Source: Pseudomonas lactucae (GTDB taxonomy: Bacteria > Pseudomonadota > Gammaproteobacteria > Pseudomonadales > Pseudomonadaceae). From it: 64,000 bases of DNA. The position numbers and the translations under genes are program-made. This document shows positions 18,848 through 30,312 of the stretch, one piece after another (within the stretch, counting starts at the first letter, position 1; each line of letters begins with the position of its first letter). Under the pieces are notes generated by a model. That model was not told where the DNA came from. It saw nothing but the letters and a program-made list of their open reading frames with translations, and did not search any database. The DNA lies in assembly GCF_016937615.1 (NCBI RefSeq), contig NZ_JAFHKI010000002.1, positions 1 to 64,000 on the forward strand, written 5' to 3'.

Positions 18848-20722
18848 ATGCTGCAAAATATCAGGGACAATTCACAAGGCTGGATTGCCAAGACCATTAT
18901 CGGGATCATCGTCGCATTGATGGCGTTCACCGGTATCGAAGCCATTTTCCAGGCCTCGGGTACTAACAAGCAGGACGTGGCCAAGGTCAACGGTGAAGCC
19001 ATCACCCAGCCCGAGCTGAGCCAGGCCGTCGATATGCAACGTCGCCAGCTGATGCAACAGCTCGGCAAGGATTTCGATGCTTCGCTGCTGGACGAAAAAC
19101 TGCTGCGCGATGCGGCCCTCAAGGGGCTGATCGATCGCAAACTGCTGCTGCAAGGCGCCGCCGATTCGAAGTTCGGCTTCTCTGAAGCTGCGCTGGACCA
19201 GGTGATCCTGCAAACGCCGGAATTCCAGGTGGACGGCAAGTTCAATGCCGAACGCTTTGACCAGGTGATCCGTCAGTTGGGCTACAGCCGTCTGCAGTTC
19301 CGTCAGATGCTGACCCAGGAAATGCTGATCGGCCAGGTTCGCGCAGGTATTGCGGGCAGCGGTTTCGTCACTGATGCCGAAGTGCTGGCATTCGCCCGTC
19401 TGGAAAAACAGACCCGCGATTTCGCCACCGTGAACCTCAAGGCCAACCCTGCGGCGGTGAAACTCACCGACGACGAGGTCAAGGCTTACTACGACCAACA
19501 CGCCAAAGAGTTCATGACCCCCGACCAGGTGGTCATCGACTATCTGGAATTGAAGAAGTCGTCCTTCTTCGACCAGGTCACCGTCAAGGATGATGAGCTG
19601 CAGGCCGCCTACGAGAAAGAAACCGCCAACCTCGCTGAGCAGCGTCGTGCCGCGCATATCCTGATTGAAGTCAACGACAAGGTCACCGAGGCGCAAGCCA
19701 AGGCCAAGATCGAAGAAATCCAGGCACGCCTGGCCAAGGGTGAGAAGTTCGACGCCCTGGCCAAGGAGTTCTCCCAGGATCCAGGCTCGGCCAACAATGG
19801 TGGCGACCTTGGCTTTGCCGGCCCTGGCGTCTACGACCCGGATTTCGAAACCGCCCTGTACGCGTTGAAGCAGGACCAGGTCTCGGCGCCGGTACGCAGT
19901 ACCTTCGGTTGGCACTTGATCAAGCTGCTCGGCGTTGAAGCACCTGAAGTGCCGACGTTTGCCAGCCTGAAAGACAAGCTGACGCGTGAACTCAAGGCCC
20001 AGCAGGTCGAACAGCGTTTCGTCGAAGCAACCAAGCAATTGGAAGATGCGGCATTCGAAGCGTCCGACCTGGCTCAACCCGCGTCCGACCTCAAGCTGAC
20101 CGTGCATACCTCCGTGCCATTTGGCCGTGAAGGTGGCGAAGGTGTTGCGGCCAACCGTGCCGTGGTCACCGCTGCGTTCAGCCCGGAAGTGCTGGATGAG
20201 GGAGCCAACAGCACCGCCATCGAGCTGGATCCGGAAACCATCATCGTGCTGCGTGCCAAAGAGCACCGCAAGCCTGCACAACTGCCGCTGGAAAGCGTTG
20301 CAGCGGCGATCCGCACCCAGATGGCCAAGGAACGCGCCAGCGCGGCGGCCAAGACTCACGCTGACGAGCTGATCGCCAGCCTGCGTGATGGCAAGACCCC
20401 GCTGAATCAGCCGGTCGATGGCCAGGCCTGGAAAGTCACTGAAGCGGCTAGCCGTAATGCTGAAGCGGTTGATCCTGCCGTGCTGCAAGCCCTGTTCCGC
20501 ATGCCCAAGCCTGCGGCCAAGGACAAGCCGACCTTTACCACCGTGACCCTGGCTGACGGCAGCCTGGTGATCGTGCGCTTGAACGGCGTGAACGAAGCGA
20601 GCGCCCCAACGGACGAAGAAAAGGCACAATACCGCCGCTTCCTCGCTTCCCGTGTCGGCCAGCAGGACTTCGCGGCTTACCGTAAGCAGTTGGAAACCCA
20701 GGCTGACATCAAGAAGTACTGA
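18848..20722 (+). CDS. ppiD: Periplasmic folding chaperone PpiD (SurA/parvulin family)
   Basis: PpiD is anchored in the inner membrane next to the Sec translocon and helps newly exported proteins. The 624-residue protein has one N-terminal membrane helix (IAKTIIGIIVALMAFTGI), a SurA-N-like chaperone region, one parvulin domain (about 260-360, with AAHILIEVN and FSQDPGSANNGGDLGF) and a long C-terminal chaperone part. The starting ATG at 18848 has GGGGG before it. Its place after hupB is conserved in Pseudomonas. A terminator follows directly. Confidence 0.96.
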   Translation: MLQNIRDNSQGWIAKTIIGIIVALMAFTGIEAIFQASGTNKQDVAKVNGEAITQPELSQAVDMQRRQLMQQLGKDFDASLLDEKLLRDAALKGLIDRKLLLQGAADSKFGFSEAALDQVILQTPEFQVDGKFNAERFDQVIRQLGYSRLQFRQMLTQEMLIGQVRAGIAGSGFVTDAEVLAFARLEKQTRDFATVNLKANPAAVKLTDDEVKAYYDQHAKEFMTPDQVVIDYLELKKSSFFDQVTVKDDELQAAYEKETANLAEQRRAAHILIEVNDKVTEAQAKAKIEEIQARLAKGEKFDALAKEFSQDPGSANNGGDLGFAGPGVYDPDFETALYALKQDQVSAPVRSTFGWHLIKLLGVEAPEVPTFASLKDKLTRELKAQQVEQRFVEATKQLEDAAFEASDLAQPASDLKLTVHTSVPFGREGGEGVAANRAVVTAAFSPEVLDEGANSTAIELDPETIIVLRAKEHRKPAQLPLESVAAAIRTQMAKERASAAAKTHADELIASLRDGKTPLNQPVDGQAWKVTEAASRNAEAVDPAVLQALFRMPKPAAKDKPTFTTVTLADGSLVIVRLNGVNEASAPTDEEKAQYRRFLASRVGQQDFAAYRKQLETQADIKKY

Positions 20723-20735
20723 TGGCGGTTTGAAT

Positions 20736-20773
20736 AAAAAGCCCCCGGCCTGAAAAGTCCGGGGGCTTTTTTT
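20736..20773 (+). terminator. Rho-independent terminator of ppiD
   Basis: AAAAAGCCCCCGG / CCGGGGGCTTTTTTT: a strong hairpin with a long T tract 13 bases past the stop. Confidence 0.92.
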
Positions 20774-20929
20774 GCGCCGTTGTCCAGGATGGTAGAGCAC
20801 CCCGCAGGTGGCAGCTGTTCCTGCAGGCCCCGTCGCATACGCCTGTGACGTTTTACCGACAGGAATGCGCGCGCCAAGGCCGCTTTCTGTTGCACAATAC
20901 CGGCCAGACCGTTTTCCTCAGGATTATCA

Positions 20930-21739
20930 ATGTCGACATCATTTTACTTGCGCAGCCTCGGGGTGGCGCTGGTGTTGGCGGGCGCCGCGGGCTGCTCGTC
21001 ACCCAAGACCGCTATTTACGAACATGAGAACTTCGACGACTCCGGTACGTTTTCCCGGGATTACCCGGTCAGTGATACCGCTGCGTGCGAAGCTGCCCGG
21101 CGTGCCTTGCTGAGCCAGGGCTACATTATTACCAGCAGCGATCCGAAGCTGGTGGTGGGTAACAAGAGTTTCCAGCAGACCGGCGAAACCCATCTGCAGA
21201 TCAGTTTCAACGTGGTGTGCGCCGACGACGGCAAAGGCACCCATCACTCAACGATGTTCGCCAACGCCTTGCAGGACCGCTACGCGTTGAAGAAGGTCAA
21301 CAACTCGGCGAGCCTGGGTGTGGGCGTGCTGGGCTCGGTGTCGATGCCGATCGGCTCCACCGATGACTCGATGGTGAAAGTGGCCAGCGAGACCGTTTCG
21401 GCACCGAAGTTCTACGAGCGTTACTTTGCGCTGGTGGACGTGTTCCTGCCTCAGGAAGTAAAGAAGGCCGCGCATATTTCCGAGCAGCCGAAGGCGGAAC
21501 TGGGTGTGCCGGAACCCAAGGCCGCACCGGCTGCCGAGAAGGTTGAAGCGCCGAAGGAGGACCCCGCCGCTTCCCAGCCTCTGGCACCGCCGGCCGAGCC
21601 TGCGCCGATCGCGCCTCAGCCAGAGCCGACAGCGACACCGACACCGACCGAGGCACCAACACCTGCACCGGCGCCGACCAATCCGGACCTGCCTGCGCCG
21701 ACAGAGGCGATTCCACCGCTGCCGACGCCTGCACAATAA
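20930..21739 (+). CDS. DUF2242-like lipoprotein with Pro/Ala-rich tail
   Basis: The 269-residue protein has a lipoprotein signal with lipobox AGAAGC (Cys about residue 22). A folded domain (about 25-175) resembles DUF2242: it starts near YEHENFDDSGTFSRDYP, has two Cys, and ends in FYERYFALVDVFL. The last 90 residues are rich in Pro, Ala, Glu and Thr with PTPTEAPTPAPAPT-like runs, probably an unstructured spacer reaching into the periplasm or cell wall. The role is unknown. The gene is monocistronic and converges with the aceE remnant, with one base between the stops. Confidence 0.8.
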   Translation: MSTSFYLRSLGVALVLAGAAGCSSPKTAIYEHENFDDSGTFSRDYPVSDTAACEAARRALLSQGYIITSSDPKLVVGNKSFQQTGETHLQISFNVVCADDGKGTHHSTMFANALQDRYALKKVNNSASLGVGVLGSVSMPIGSTDDSMVKVASETVSAPKFYERYFALVDVFLPQEVKKAAHISEQPKAELGVPEPKAAPAAEKVEAPKEDPAASQPLAPPAEPAPIAPQPEPTATPTPTEAPTPAPAPTNPDLPAPTEAIPPLPTPAQ

Positions 21740-21740
21740 A

Positions 21741-23162
21741 TCAGACCGCCGCGGGGTCGACTTTGTCGACGTTGATCCCGTAGCGTTTGATCGCCTCACT
21801 GACTTTATCGCGACCGATCACGCCGTCATCGGCCAACGCCTTCAACGCCGCCAGTGCGATGAAGTGTCGATCCACTTCGAAGAATTCGCGCAAGGTTTCC
21901 CGCGTATCCGATTGCCCGAAGCCGTCGGTGCCCAGCGCCACAAAGCGTCGGTTCGGCACGAAAGGGCGGATCTGGTCGGCGAACAGTTTCATGTAGTCCG
22001 TCGCCACCACCATCGGCCCCGTGTGTCCGGCCAGGCCTTGCTCCACATAACTCACGCGTGGCGCACTTTCCGGGTGCAACAGGTTCCAGCGCTCGGCCGC
22101 CTGCCCGTCTCGGCGCAACTCAGTGAGGCTGGTCGCACTCCACACGTTGCTGTACACGGCGAAATCCTCGGCGAGCAATCGCGCCGCCGCGATCACTTCG
22201 CGCAGGATCGAGCCGCTGCCCATCAGTTGCACCTGGGCCTGCGGGGCGACGCTCAGCGGGTACATACCCTTGAGAATGCCTTCTTCCACATCTTCGGGCA
22301 TCGCCGGGTGGGGGTAGTTTTCGTTGAGCAGGGTGATGTAGTAGTAAATGTCCTCTTGCTCCACATACATGCGCCGCATGCCTTCGCGAATGATCACCGC
22401 CAGTTCGTAGGCAAAGGTTGGGTCATAGGACACACAGCACGGAATCACCGAGGCCAGGATATGGCTATGCCCATCGTCGTGCTGCAAGCCTTCGCCCATC
22501 AGCGTGGTGCGCCCGGCCGTAGCGCCCAGCAGGAAGCCACGCGCCCGCGCATCGCCTGCCGCCCAGGCCAGGTCCCCGACGCGCTGGAAGCCGAACATCG
22601 AATAGAAAATATAGAACGGCACGGTCATCAGGCCGTGGTTGCTGTAGGACGTACTCGCCGCAATCCACGAGGAAATTGCGCCGGACTCACTCAGGCCTTC
22701 CTGCATGATCTGTCCGTCTTTGCTCTCCTTGTAGTAGCTCAATTGCCCGGCGTCCTGGGGCGTATAAAGCTGGCCTACGGCGGAGTGGATGCCGATCTGC
22801 CGGAACAGGCTTTCCATGCCGAAGGTGCGTGATTCATCCGGCACGATGAGCACGATCAGCTTGCCCACCTGGGGGTCTTTGAGCAGGGTGCCGAGGATGC
22901 GTACGAACGCCATGGTGGTGGAAATGGCACGCTCGCCGGTGTCCTTGAGTTGGGTGGCGAAGAAGGGTTTGCCGATGCGCTGGAGCGCACGGCGGGGCTG
23001 GCGATGGACGCGGGTGCGCAGACTCGCAGTCGACGCAAGTCCTGAAGCACAACGAAGAGTCCCTGTGGGAGCTGGCGTTTCGAATCGTCGCACCGCCGCG
23101 ATCAAACCCTTGCTACGCGTCATCCTGTTGAAGTGATGTAGATACCTAAATCCGGATAACAC
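21741..23162 (-). pseudogene. 3' remnant of a pyruvate dehydrogenase E1 (aceE) paralogue
   Basis: From about residue 65 to its end (22970 down to 21741) the product aligns with the C-terminal 45 percent of homodimeric AceE: ISTTMAFVRIL, IVPDESRTFGMESLFRQ, FYIFYSMFGFQRVGDLAWA, GRTTLMGEGLQHDDGHSH and STDYMKLFADQ-like blocks are all recognisable. The first half, which carries thiamine-diphosphate binding, is missing. The opening residues are unrelated Arg-rich sequence from 22971-23162, and an AraC gene follows at 23385, leaving no room for the rest. Unlike the frameshifted genes here, this looks like true truncation. The functional aceE would lie elsewhere. A stable C-terminal-domain protein cannot be excluded, since the remaining frame is open. 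Confidence 0.8.
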
Positions 23163-23289
23163 TGCTACGTTTACTCCCGAAGGGCAGGAATGTCATGACG
23201 CAGACTTTTTTTCGTCATGACGGCACTTTAGGCTGGCTGTGCAGGTCATTAATCCTGCAACCGCTTTTAACGAAGAAGAGGAGTCCGCG

Positions 23290-23376
23290 ATGGACGATTA
23301 TCAGGAAGAACTGCTGGAGTACCAGGCCTTTGAATGGGATCCGCTGGATCCGGCCGACGACGCCACCGAGCTGTAA
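23290..23376 (+). CDS. 28-residue acidic small protein
   Basis: An ATG at 23290 is preceded by AGAGGAG at good spacing and opens a frame for MDDYQEELLEYQAFEWDPL and DPADDATEL. The product is strongly acidic, with no Lys or Arg. The clear ribosome site and biased composition suggest a real small protein. I believe similar short acidic ORFs occur in other pseudomonads, but cannot verify this. The gene lies between the aceE remnant and the AraC gene, converging on the latter. Confidence 0.55.
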   Translation: MDDYQEELLEYQAFEWDPLDPADDATEL

Positions 23377-23384
23377 GACCGACT

Positions 23385-24419
23385 TCAGGCGCAATGCCGT
23401 TGACTGCGGCGAAATTCGCCTGGGGTCTGGTTATTCCACCGCCTGAATGCCCGTTGAAACGCTTGGGCCGAGGCAAAACCGAGCAAGTAGGCGATCTCGC
23501 CGAACGCCAGTTCCGTATCGCGAATGTAGGTCATGGCCAGGTCGCGACGGGTATCGTTGAGAATCGCGCGGAACTGAGTGCCTTCCTCGGCCAGTTTGCG
23601 GCGCAGTGTCCAGGTCGGCAGCTTCAAGCGTGCCGCCACTTCTTCAAGGTCGGGTTCCCGGCCGCCATGGAGCATCGGCCCGAGCAGTCGGGTAATGCGC
23701 TCGCGCAGGCTGCGGGTGCGCGTCAGTTGCTCCAGTTCGCGTTCACACAGTTGCAGCAACAGTTGCCAGGTACTCGGGCAATGGTCCGGGTTGCGCAGGG
23801 CCAGGGTTAGCTGGCCGAGGCGCAGTTGATTGGCAGCGGCGCCGAAGTGGATCGGGCTGGTGCCCAACAGGCTGTAGTGTTCACTGTAGTCCGGGGCGTC
23901 GAATTCAATGTCGATCCGCTGCGCCTGTACCGGTTGTCGAGCCAGGCTGGAGAGCTGATGCAGCCAGCTGGACAGGACCGAATCCACCACAAAGCGGTTG
24001 TAGGCGTTATAGGGGCTGATGGAATAGAACCGCAGCCAGGCACCTTCCGTGTCCTCATGAAAACTCGATTGCCCACGGTAGTTGGACCCATACAGCGGCT
24101 CAAAGCGCGTCAGTGTGCGGGCGGCTTCGCGTACGGTGGGTGCCTGGGCGGCGGTGACTCCGGCCAGGCCCGCCTGGCTCAAACGGCTGAATTGGCCCAT
24201 ACGCAGGCCCAACGCTGGGTCGCCGGTCAGTTGAATCGCCGCATGGCCCAGGCGCATGTAGCGCGGGATCGACAAACGCGCGCCGGCTTCGGCGAGGCGG
24301 GCAGGGTCGAGACCGTATTGCAGCAGCAACGGTCGTGGGTCCAGGCCATGGCTGGCGACGGCATCGGCCAGGGTGTGCACGAAACCCACCGACAGATCTC
24401 CCAGACGCACCGGCTTCAC
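23385..24419 (-). CDS. AraC-family transcriptional regulator (OruR/ArgR-like layout)
   Basis: The 344-residue regulator has an N-terminal ligand-type domain of the arabinose-binding-related class (about 20-215) and a C-terminal double helix-turn-helix domain (about 240-340). Visible motifs are EEVAARLKLPTWTLRRKL in the first HTH and IAYLLGFASAQAFQRAFRRW in the second. The gene starts 4 bases after the stop of the nitrilase-fold gene, so the two are co-transcribed. It might act on the divergent fadH gene at 25767, but no operator is evident. The effector is unknown. Confidence 0.88.
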   Translation of the reverse strand: MKPVRLGDLSVGFVHTLADAVASHGLDPRPLLLQYGLDPARLAEAGARLSIPRYMRLGHAAIQLTGDPALGLRMGQFSRLSQAGLAGVTAAQAPTVREAARTLTRFEPLYGSNYRGQSSFHEDTEGAWLRFYSISPYNAYNRFVVDSVLSSWLHQLSSLARQPVQAQRIDIEFDAPDYSEHYSLLGTSPIHFGAAANQLRLGQLTLALRNPDHCPSTWQLLLQLCERELEQLTRTRSLRERITRLLGPMLHGGREPDLEEVAARLKLPTWTLRRKLAEEGTQFRAILNDTRRDLAMTYIRDTELAFGEIAYLLGFASAQAFQRAFRRWNNQTPGEFRRSQRHCA

Positions 24420-24423
24420 GGCG

Positions 24424-25554
24424 TTACAGCCAGATATTCAGTAAGCGTGCGCCACGGGCGTCGCCGTCGGCGCTGATCTGCCCGTTGTGGCTCAGAAAGC
24501 TTTGCCCGGCGGTGCCCAGGTCCCAGAACTGCCCACGCAGGAAGACGCTCACGCCGGCGCCTGCCTGGCTCACCGGCGGCTGGCTGATCAAGGTGAGGCG
24601 GCGCCACGCTTGGCCTTCGCTGAGTTCTTCGGGTTTGAGGCTGATTTCCTGAGGCGTAGACACGCTTTTGAAGCCGCGCCACGGGCGGTCCCAGGTCTCG
24701 CGGCCGAGCACAAAGGCCGGTACCGCGATCAATTGCGCGCCGTGCTCGTTGAGCTTGCGGTAGTTGTCCGGGTACCAGCTGTCACTGCCCACCAGCACAC
24801 CGAGGCGACCGGCTGGGGTATCGACCACGCTGATGATGTTTTCGTCGCCAGGCTGGATAAACCCACGCTCATCGTAGATCGGGTACAGCTGGCGCTGCGG
24901 ATCGCCGACCGGCAGACCGTCCGCCGCAAACACCACGCTGGCGTTGTACAGCGCGCCGTGGCCGACCTGCAGTTGCCCCTGGCTCACACTGGGATTGGGC
25001 AGTGTGATGGAGCCGGCTACCAGCGTGACCCCGAACTCCTTGGCCAGCCCACCAAACAGCACCTGGTAATCGCGTGCCATCGCCGGCGCTTTCATGCGCA
25101 GGTAGGCGTCGTTGGTGCGGTCATCGCCGGTAGCGCTGATCCAGGCGCGCAGGAACTGCAGCGGGTTGCTGATCGATAGCCAGTGCATGGCGTCTTTGGC
25201 GTGCAGCGCCTGGTACACCTCGTTTTTTTCGCCGGTCAGCATCAGCCAGGTGCCGATATGCTCGGGCAGCACCACGATGGTCTTGTCATTGATCAGGCCT
25301 TGGTCCCGTGCGTTCTGCAGATAGGCGGCGAGTTTCAGGTGCAGGCGTTCCAGGCTCTGGTAGTCGGCGGGAAACAGCTCCGGCTGGATGCCCAGCAGGT
25401 TGCCGCGGTCGGCAGGCTGGCCCTCGTTGACGGCGAGGGTGCTGCGCAGGTCCGACAGGTAATGCGCCACGGGGCGCTCCTGAGTCCAGACCAGATACGC
25501 GGCAACGGCGGCAACCAGAGCCAGGGTGACGGTAAAAGCGAGAAGTTTGCGCAT
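24424..25554 (-). CDS. Nitrilase-superfamily protein, apparently without catalytic Cys
   Basis: From the Met at 25554 the protein is about 376 residues with an N-terminal membrane helix (LLAFTVTLALVAAVAAYLVW), so the domain faces the periplasm. The carbon-nitrogen hydrolase fold is seen from VVLPEHIGTW (general-base Glu) through FGVTLVAGSITLPN to RLGVLVGSDSWYPDNYRKL. In active members the last motif has a Cys two residues before the Asp; here that position is Gly. The enzyme may be inactive or use the fold for binding. It leads a two-gene unit with the AraC regulator. The substrate is unknown. Confidence 0.78.
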   Translation of the reverse strand: MRKLLAFTVTLALVAAVAAYLVWTQERPVAHYLSDLRSTLAVNEGQPADRGNLLGIQPELFPADYQSLERLHLKLAAYLQNARDQGLINDKTIVVLPEHIGTWLMLTGEKNEVYQALHAKDAMHWLSISNPLQFLRAWISATGDDRTNDAYLRMKAPAMARDYQVLFGGLAKEFGVTLVAGSITLPNPSVSQGQLQVGHGALYNASVVFAADGLPVGDPQRQLYPIYDERGFIQPGDENIISVVDTPAGRLGVLVGSDSWYPDNYRKLNEHGAQLIAVPAFVLGRETWDRPWRGFKSVSTPQEISLKPEELSEGQAWRRLTLISQPPVSQAGAGVSVFLRGQFWDLGTAGQSFLSHNGQISADGDARGARLLNIWL

Positions 25555-25706
25555 GGGGCAACAGACAACAGACCGGGTGCAGGGTTCGTTGACTAGGGTA
25601 GGGCTCTGGCAGCGGCTTGCCAAGGGGTGCTGTGCATTTGGATCAATAAGTTGTGAGTTTCGGTCATTGAGCGGTAGGGCATCGACTCTTAGTCTGTGGG
25701 ATATAA

Positions 25707-27806
<2,100 letters not shown>

Positions 27807-27823
27807 AGAGCGAACGGTCAACC

Positions 27824-27856
27824 AAAGGTGCGGTGTTAGACTACCGCACCTTTTTT
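27824..27856 (+). terminator. Rho-independent terminator of fadH
   Basis: AAAGGTGCGGT / ACCGCACCTTTTTT with a TTAGACT loop. It lies 17 bases past the fadH stop, which argues that the next gene starts downstream of it. Confidence 0.88.
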
Positions 27857-27874
27857 CATGCAGATGCGCCCCCA

Positions 27875-28765
27875 ATGGGTCCCTTCGATTGGCTGCCCCA
27901 GGCTCCCCTTGAACCCTTGCAGTTGGACTGGCTGAACGGGGTCGAACTGGCCGTGCTGCGCCTGGACCGCATCGACCCGCTGATCAGCGGCAACAAGTGG
28001 TTCAAGCTCACCGAGTACCTGGCCCAGGCCCGACAGGCCGATGCCCACGGCATCATCAGCCTGGGGGGTGCCTACTCCAACCATCTGCACGCGCTTGCGG
28101 CGGCGGGGAGACGCTTTGGTTTTCCCACCGTCGGCCTGCTGCGCGGCCATCCACAAGACACACCCACTGTCCTGGACTTGAAAGCGTTCGGCATGCAGCT
28201 GCATTGGCTGGGTTACGGCGGCTATCGCGCGCGTCATGAGCCGGGTTTCTGGGCGCCTTGGCGTGAGCGTTATCCGCACCTGTCTCCCGTGCCCGAAGGG
28301 GGCGGCGGATTGGCCGGCGCAACGGGTTGCAGGGTGCTGGTCGAACAGGCCCGCGCGCAATTGAGCAACCTGGGCTGGCCCGCCTACGACGCCTGGTGGC
28401 TGGCAGCGGGCACCGGCACCACGCTGGCCGGGCTGGTATTGGCCGAGGCGGGCGTGCATCCGGTGTACGGCGCGCTGGCTGTGCCGGACGATCACGGGGT
28501 GGCGCAGAACGTGAGCGCCCTGGTGTCAGGCGGCTACGAACTGGTGGACGCCAGCCGCGGCGGTTTCGCCAAGGTCGATCCGGTGTTGCTCGATTTCATT
28601 GATACCACCGAGCAAGCCTGCGGGCTGCTACTGGAACCGCTCTACACCGGCAAGGCCCTGTTGGCGTTGAAACAACAGATCGAGGCCGGACGTATCGCGC
28701 CCGACACTCGCCTGATCTTCGTGCACACCGGTGGCCTGCAAGGTCGCCGAGGGTTTACAGGCTAG
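27875..28765 (+). CDS. PLP enzyme of the ACC deaminase/D-cysteine desulfhydrase family
   Basis: The 296-residue protein is a fold type II pyridoxal-phosphate enzyme. The Schiff-base Lys lies in LISGNKWFKLTEY, followed by the cofactor-contact motif GGAYSNHLHALAAAG and a Gly-rich phosphate loop AGTGTTLAGLV. It resembles the general 1-aminocyclopropane-1-carboxylate deaminase/D-cysteine desulfhydrase group; sequence alone does not assign true ACC deaminase activity. I chose the ATG at 27875 because an upstream GTG at 27833 falls inside the fadH terminator. Its last 11 bases overlap the cytochrome b561 gene on the other strand. Confidence 0.82.
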   Translation: MGPFDWLPQAPLEPLQLDWLNGVELAVLRLDRIDPLISGNKWFKLTEYLAQARQADAHGIISLGGAYSNHLHALAAAGRRFGFPTVGLLRGHPQDTPTVLDLKAFGMQLHWLGYGGYRARHEPGFWAPWRERYPHLSPVPEGGGGLAGATGCRVLVEQARAQLSNLGWPAYDAWWLAAGTGTTLAGLVLAEAGVHPVYGALAVPDDHGVAQNVSALVSGGYELVDASRGGFAKVDPVLLDFIDTTEQACGLLLEPLYTGKALLALKQQIEAGRIAPDTRLIFVHTGGLQGRRGFTG

Positions 28766-29312
28766 CGCGCTTGCCCGGCATCATGCGCAAGGCGGTGTTA
28801 TCGCGCACCACGTAATGGTGAAAGATGCCCGCCAATGCATGCAGCCCGATCAGCCAATAACCGAGCTTGCCGAACCACACATGCCAGCCTTCAATCTGCT
28901 TGGCCAGGGCCTTGTTCTCGCCAATCAACGGCGGCAACTCCATGCCGTAGAACAGCACCGAATGCCCTTCGGCGCTGACGACCAACCAACCGGCGATCGG
29001 CATACCGATCATCAACGCATAGAGCGCCAGGTGCATCAGCGTGGCCAACAGGCTTTGCCATTGCGGCGGCGCCGGTACGATCTTCGGTGCAACCCCCAGG
29101 CTGCGTGCAAACAGGCGCAGCCACACCAGCACAAACACGGTGAGGCCGAGCATGAAGTGCATCTCGACGATCAGCGTGCGGGCGCCGCTGCCTTTGGGGA
29201 ACTGGCCGCGTAACTCAATGCAGGCGTAGACCACCGCCAGCAGCACCACCATCAACCAGTGCAGCGCAATCGACATGGTGCTGTAGCGCGTATCGGAATT
29301 TTTCCACGGCAT
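28755..29312 (-). CDS. Cytochrome b561 family protein
   Basis: The 185-residue membrane protein has four helices and haem-ligand His residues in YSTMSIALHWLMV, EMHFMLGLTV, ALYALMIG neighbours and GWHVWFGKLGYWLIGLHALAGIFHHYV. Such proteins pass electrons from ubiquinol, some to superoxide. The opening SDTRYSTMSIALHW is typical of CybB-type proteins. It is monocistronic on the minus strand, converging with the PLP enzyme gene. A second, different cytochrome b561 lies at 38278. Confidence 0.9.
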   Translation of the reverse strand: MPWKNSDTRYSTMSIALHWLMVVLLAVVYACIELRGQFPKGSGARTLIVEMHFMLGLTVFVLVWLRLFARSLGVAPKIVPAPPQWQSLLATLMHLALYALMIGMPIAGWLVVSAEGHSVLFYGMELPPLIGENKALAKQIEGWHVWFGKLGYWLIGLHALAGIFHHYVVRDNTALRMMPGKRASL

Positions 29313-29341
29313 CGCTGGGTTTCCTCATTTCATCAGGGCAA

Positions 29342-29377
29342 GCCTGTGGTGAGGGAGCAAGCGCCCTCGCCACAGGC
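29342..29377. repeat. REP-like inverted repeat
   Basis: GCCTGTGGTGAGGG and CCCTCGCCACAGGC pair around AGCAAGCG, with the GCAAGC tip seen in REP elements. A single hairpin upstream of the cytochrome gene, it also lies between two minus-strand genes. Confidence 0.6.
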
Positions 29378-29484
29378 ACAGATTTTTCACGGAACAGCAT
29401 TGCGTTCTTTGGTGACGCAGTGTTTTAACTGTATGCCTGTTTTGATCGGATTGCCCGGTGCGAATGCCGCTGTTTTGACCTCTA

Positions 29485-30312
29485 TCAGTGGCTCTGCGGC
29501 ATTTCACCGCGGGCCAGGCGCTGGTTGATATCGGCGATCACCGTCGGCAGGTCGGTGAGCGTGTCGATCAGGTAATGCGGGCGTGAGCCTTCGAACATCG
29601 CCTCGATGCGCTTGCGCTCGTTGGCCAGTGTGGCGTTATCCAGGGCGCGGAACTGCTCATAGGTCAGGCCCAGCGCATTGCCGGAGCAGGTCAGTGCCAC
29701 GGTCCACATTCCGGCGCGACGGCCTTCGAGGATGCCCGGCACAGTGTCGTCGACCTTCACGCATGCCGCCACATCGTCTATGCCCAGCGCGATGACGTTG
29801 GCCAGCGCCTGGGCCGGCCAGGGTCGGCCGTTGGGCACTTCGTCGGTGGCCACCACATGGTCGGCGATGTAGCCGTTGGTGGCCGCCAGTGCCACGACCT
29901 TGTCCATCACTTGTTTGGGGTAGCCGGAGCAGGAGCCAATTCTGAGACCGTGCGCACGCAGCTGGGCGATGGTGTCGAGGGCGCCAGGGATCAGTGCGGA
30001 GTGCTCGGCGATCTTTTCGATCTGCAACGGCATGAAGCGCTGGTAGATCGCGGTCACGTCGTCGTCGGTGGGCGTGCGGCCGAACGCCTCGCGGTAGCGC
30101 TCGGCGACCTGCGGCTGGTTGCACAGGGTGCGGATGTGGTCCCACTTGCCCATGCCCATCGGGCCTCGGGCTTCTTCGATAGAGACCTGCACACCGAACT
30201 CGGCGAAGGCCTCGACAAAGATCTGGGTGGGCGCGAAGGAGCCGAAGTCGACCACGGTGCCGGCCCAATCGAGGATCACGGCCTGGAGCGTGTTGGGGGC
30301 TTGATAGTTCAT
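29485..30312 (-). CDS. phnX: Phosphonoacetaldehyde hydrolase (phosphonatase)
   Basis: PhnX breaks the carbon-phosphorus bond of phosphonoacetaldehyde, giving acetaldehyde and phosphate. The 275-residue HAD-family enzyme has the nucleophile motif [12 protein letters not shown], the cap-domain Lys in [12 protein letters not shown] that forms the Schiff base, [11 protein letters not shown], and the acidic motif KVDDTVPGI. The ATG at 30312 overlaps the phnW stop as ATGA, so the two are translationally coupled. Together they turn 2-aminoethylphosphonate into acetaldehyde, phosphate and alanine. Confidence 0.95.
   Translation of the reverse strand: MNYQAPNTLQAVILDWAGTVVDFGSFAPTQIFVEAFAEFGVQVSIEEARGPMGMGKWDHIRTLCNQPQVAERYREAFGRTPTDDDVTAIYQRFMPLQIEKIAEHSALIPGALDTIAQLRAHGLRIGSCSGYPKQVMDKVVALAATNGYIADHVVATDEVPNGRPWPAQALANVIALGIDDVAACVKVDDTVPGILEGRRAGMWTVALTCSGNALGLTYEQFRALDNATLANERKRIEAMFEGSRPHYLIDTLTDLPTVIADINQRLARGEMPQSH

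Noticed and set aside
27875-28765. Naming the PLP enzyme as true ACC deaminase (acdS)
   Set aside because: The family is mixed with D-cysteine desulfhydrases, and I could not confirm the residues that separate them without an alignment.
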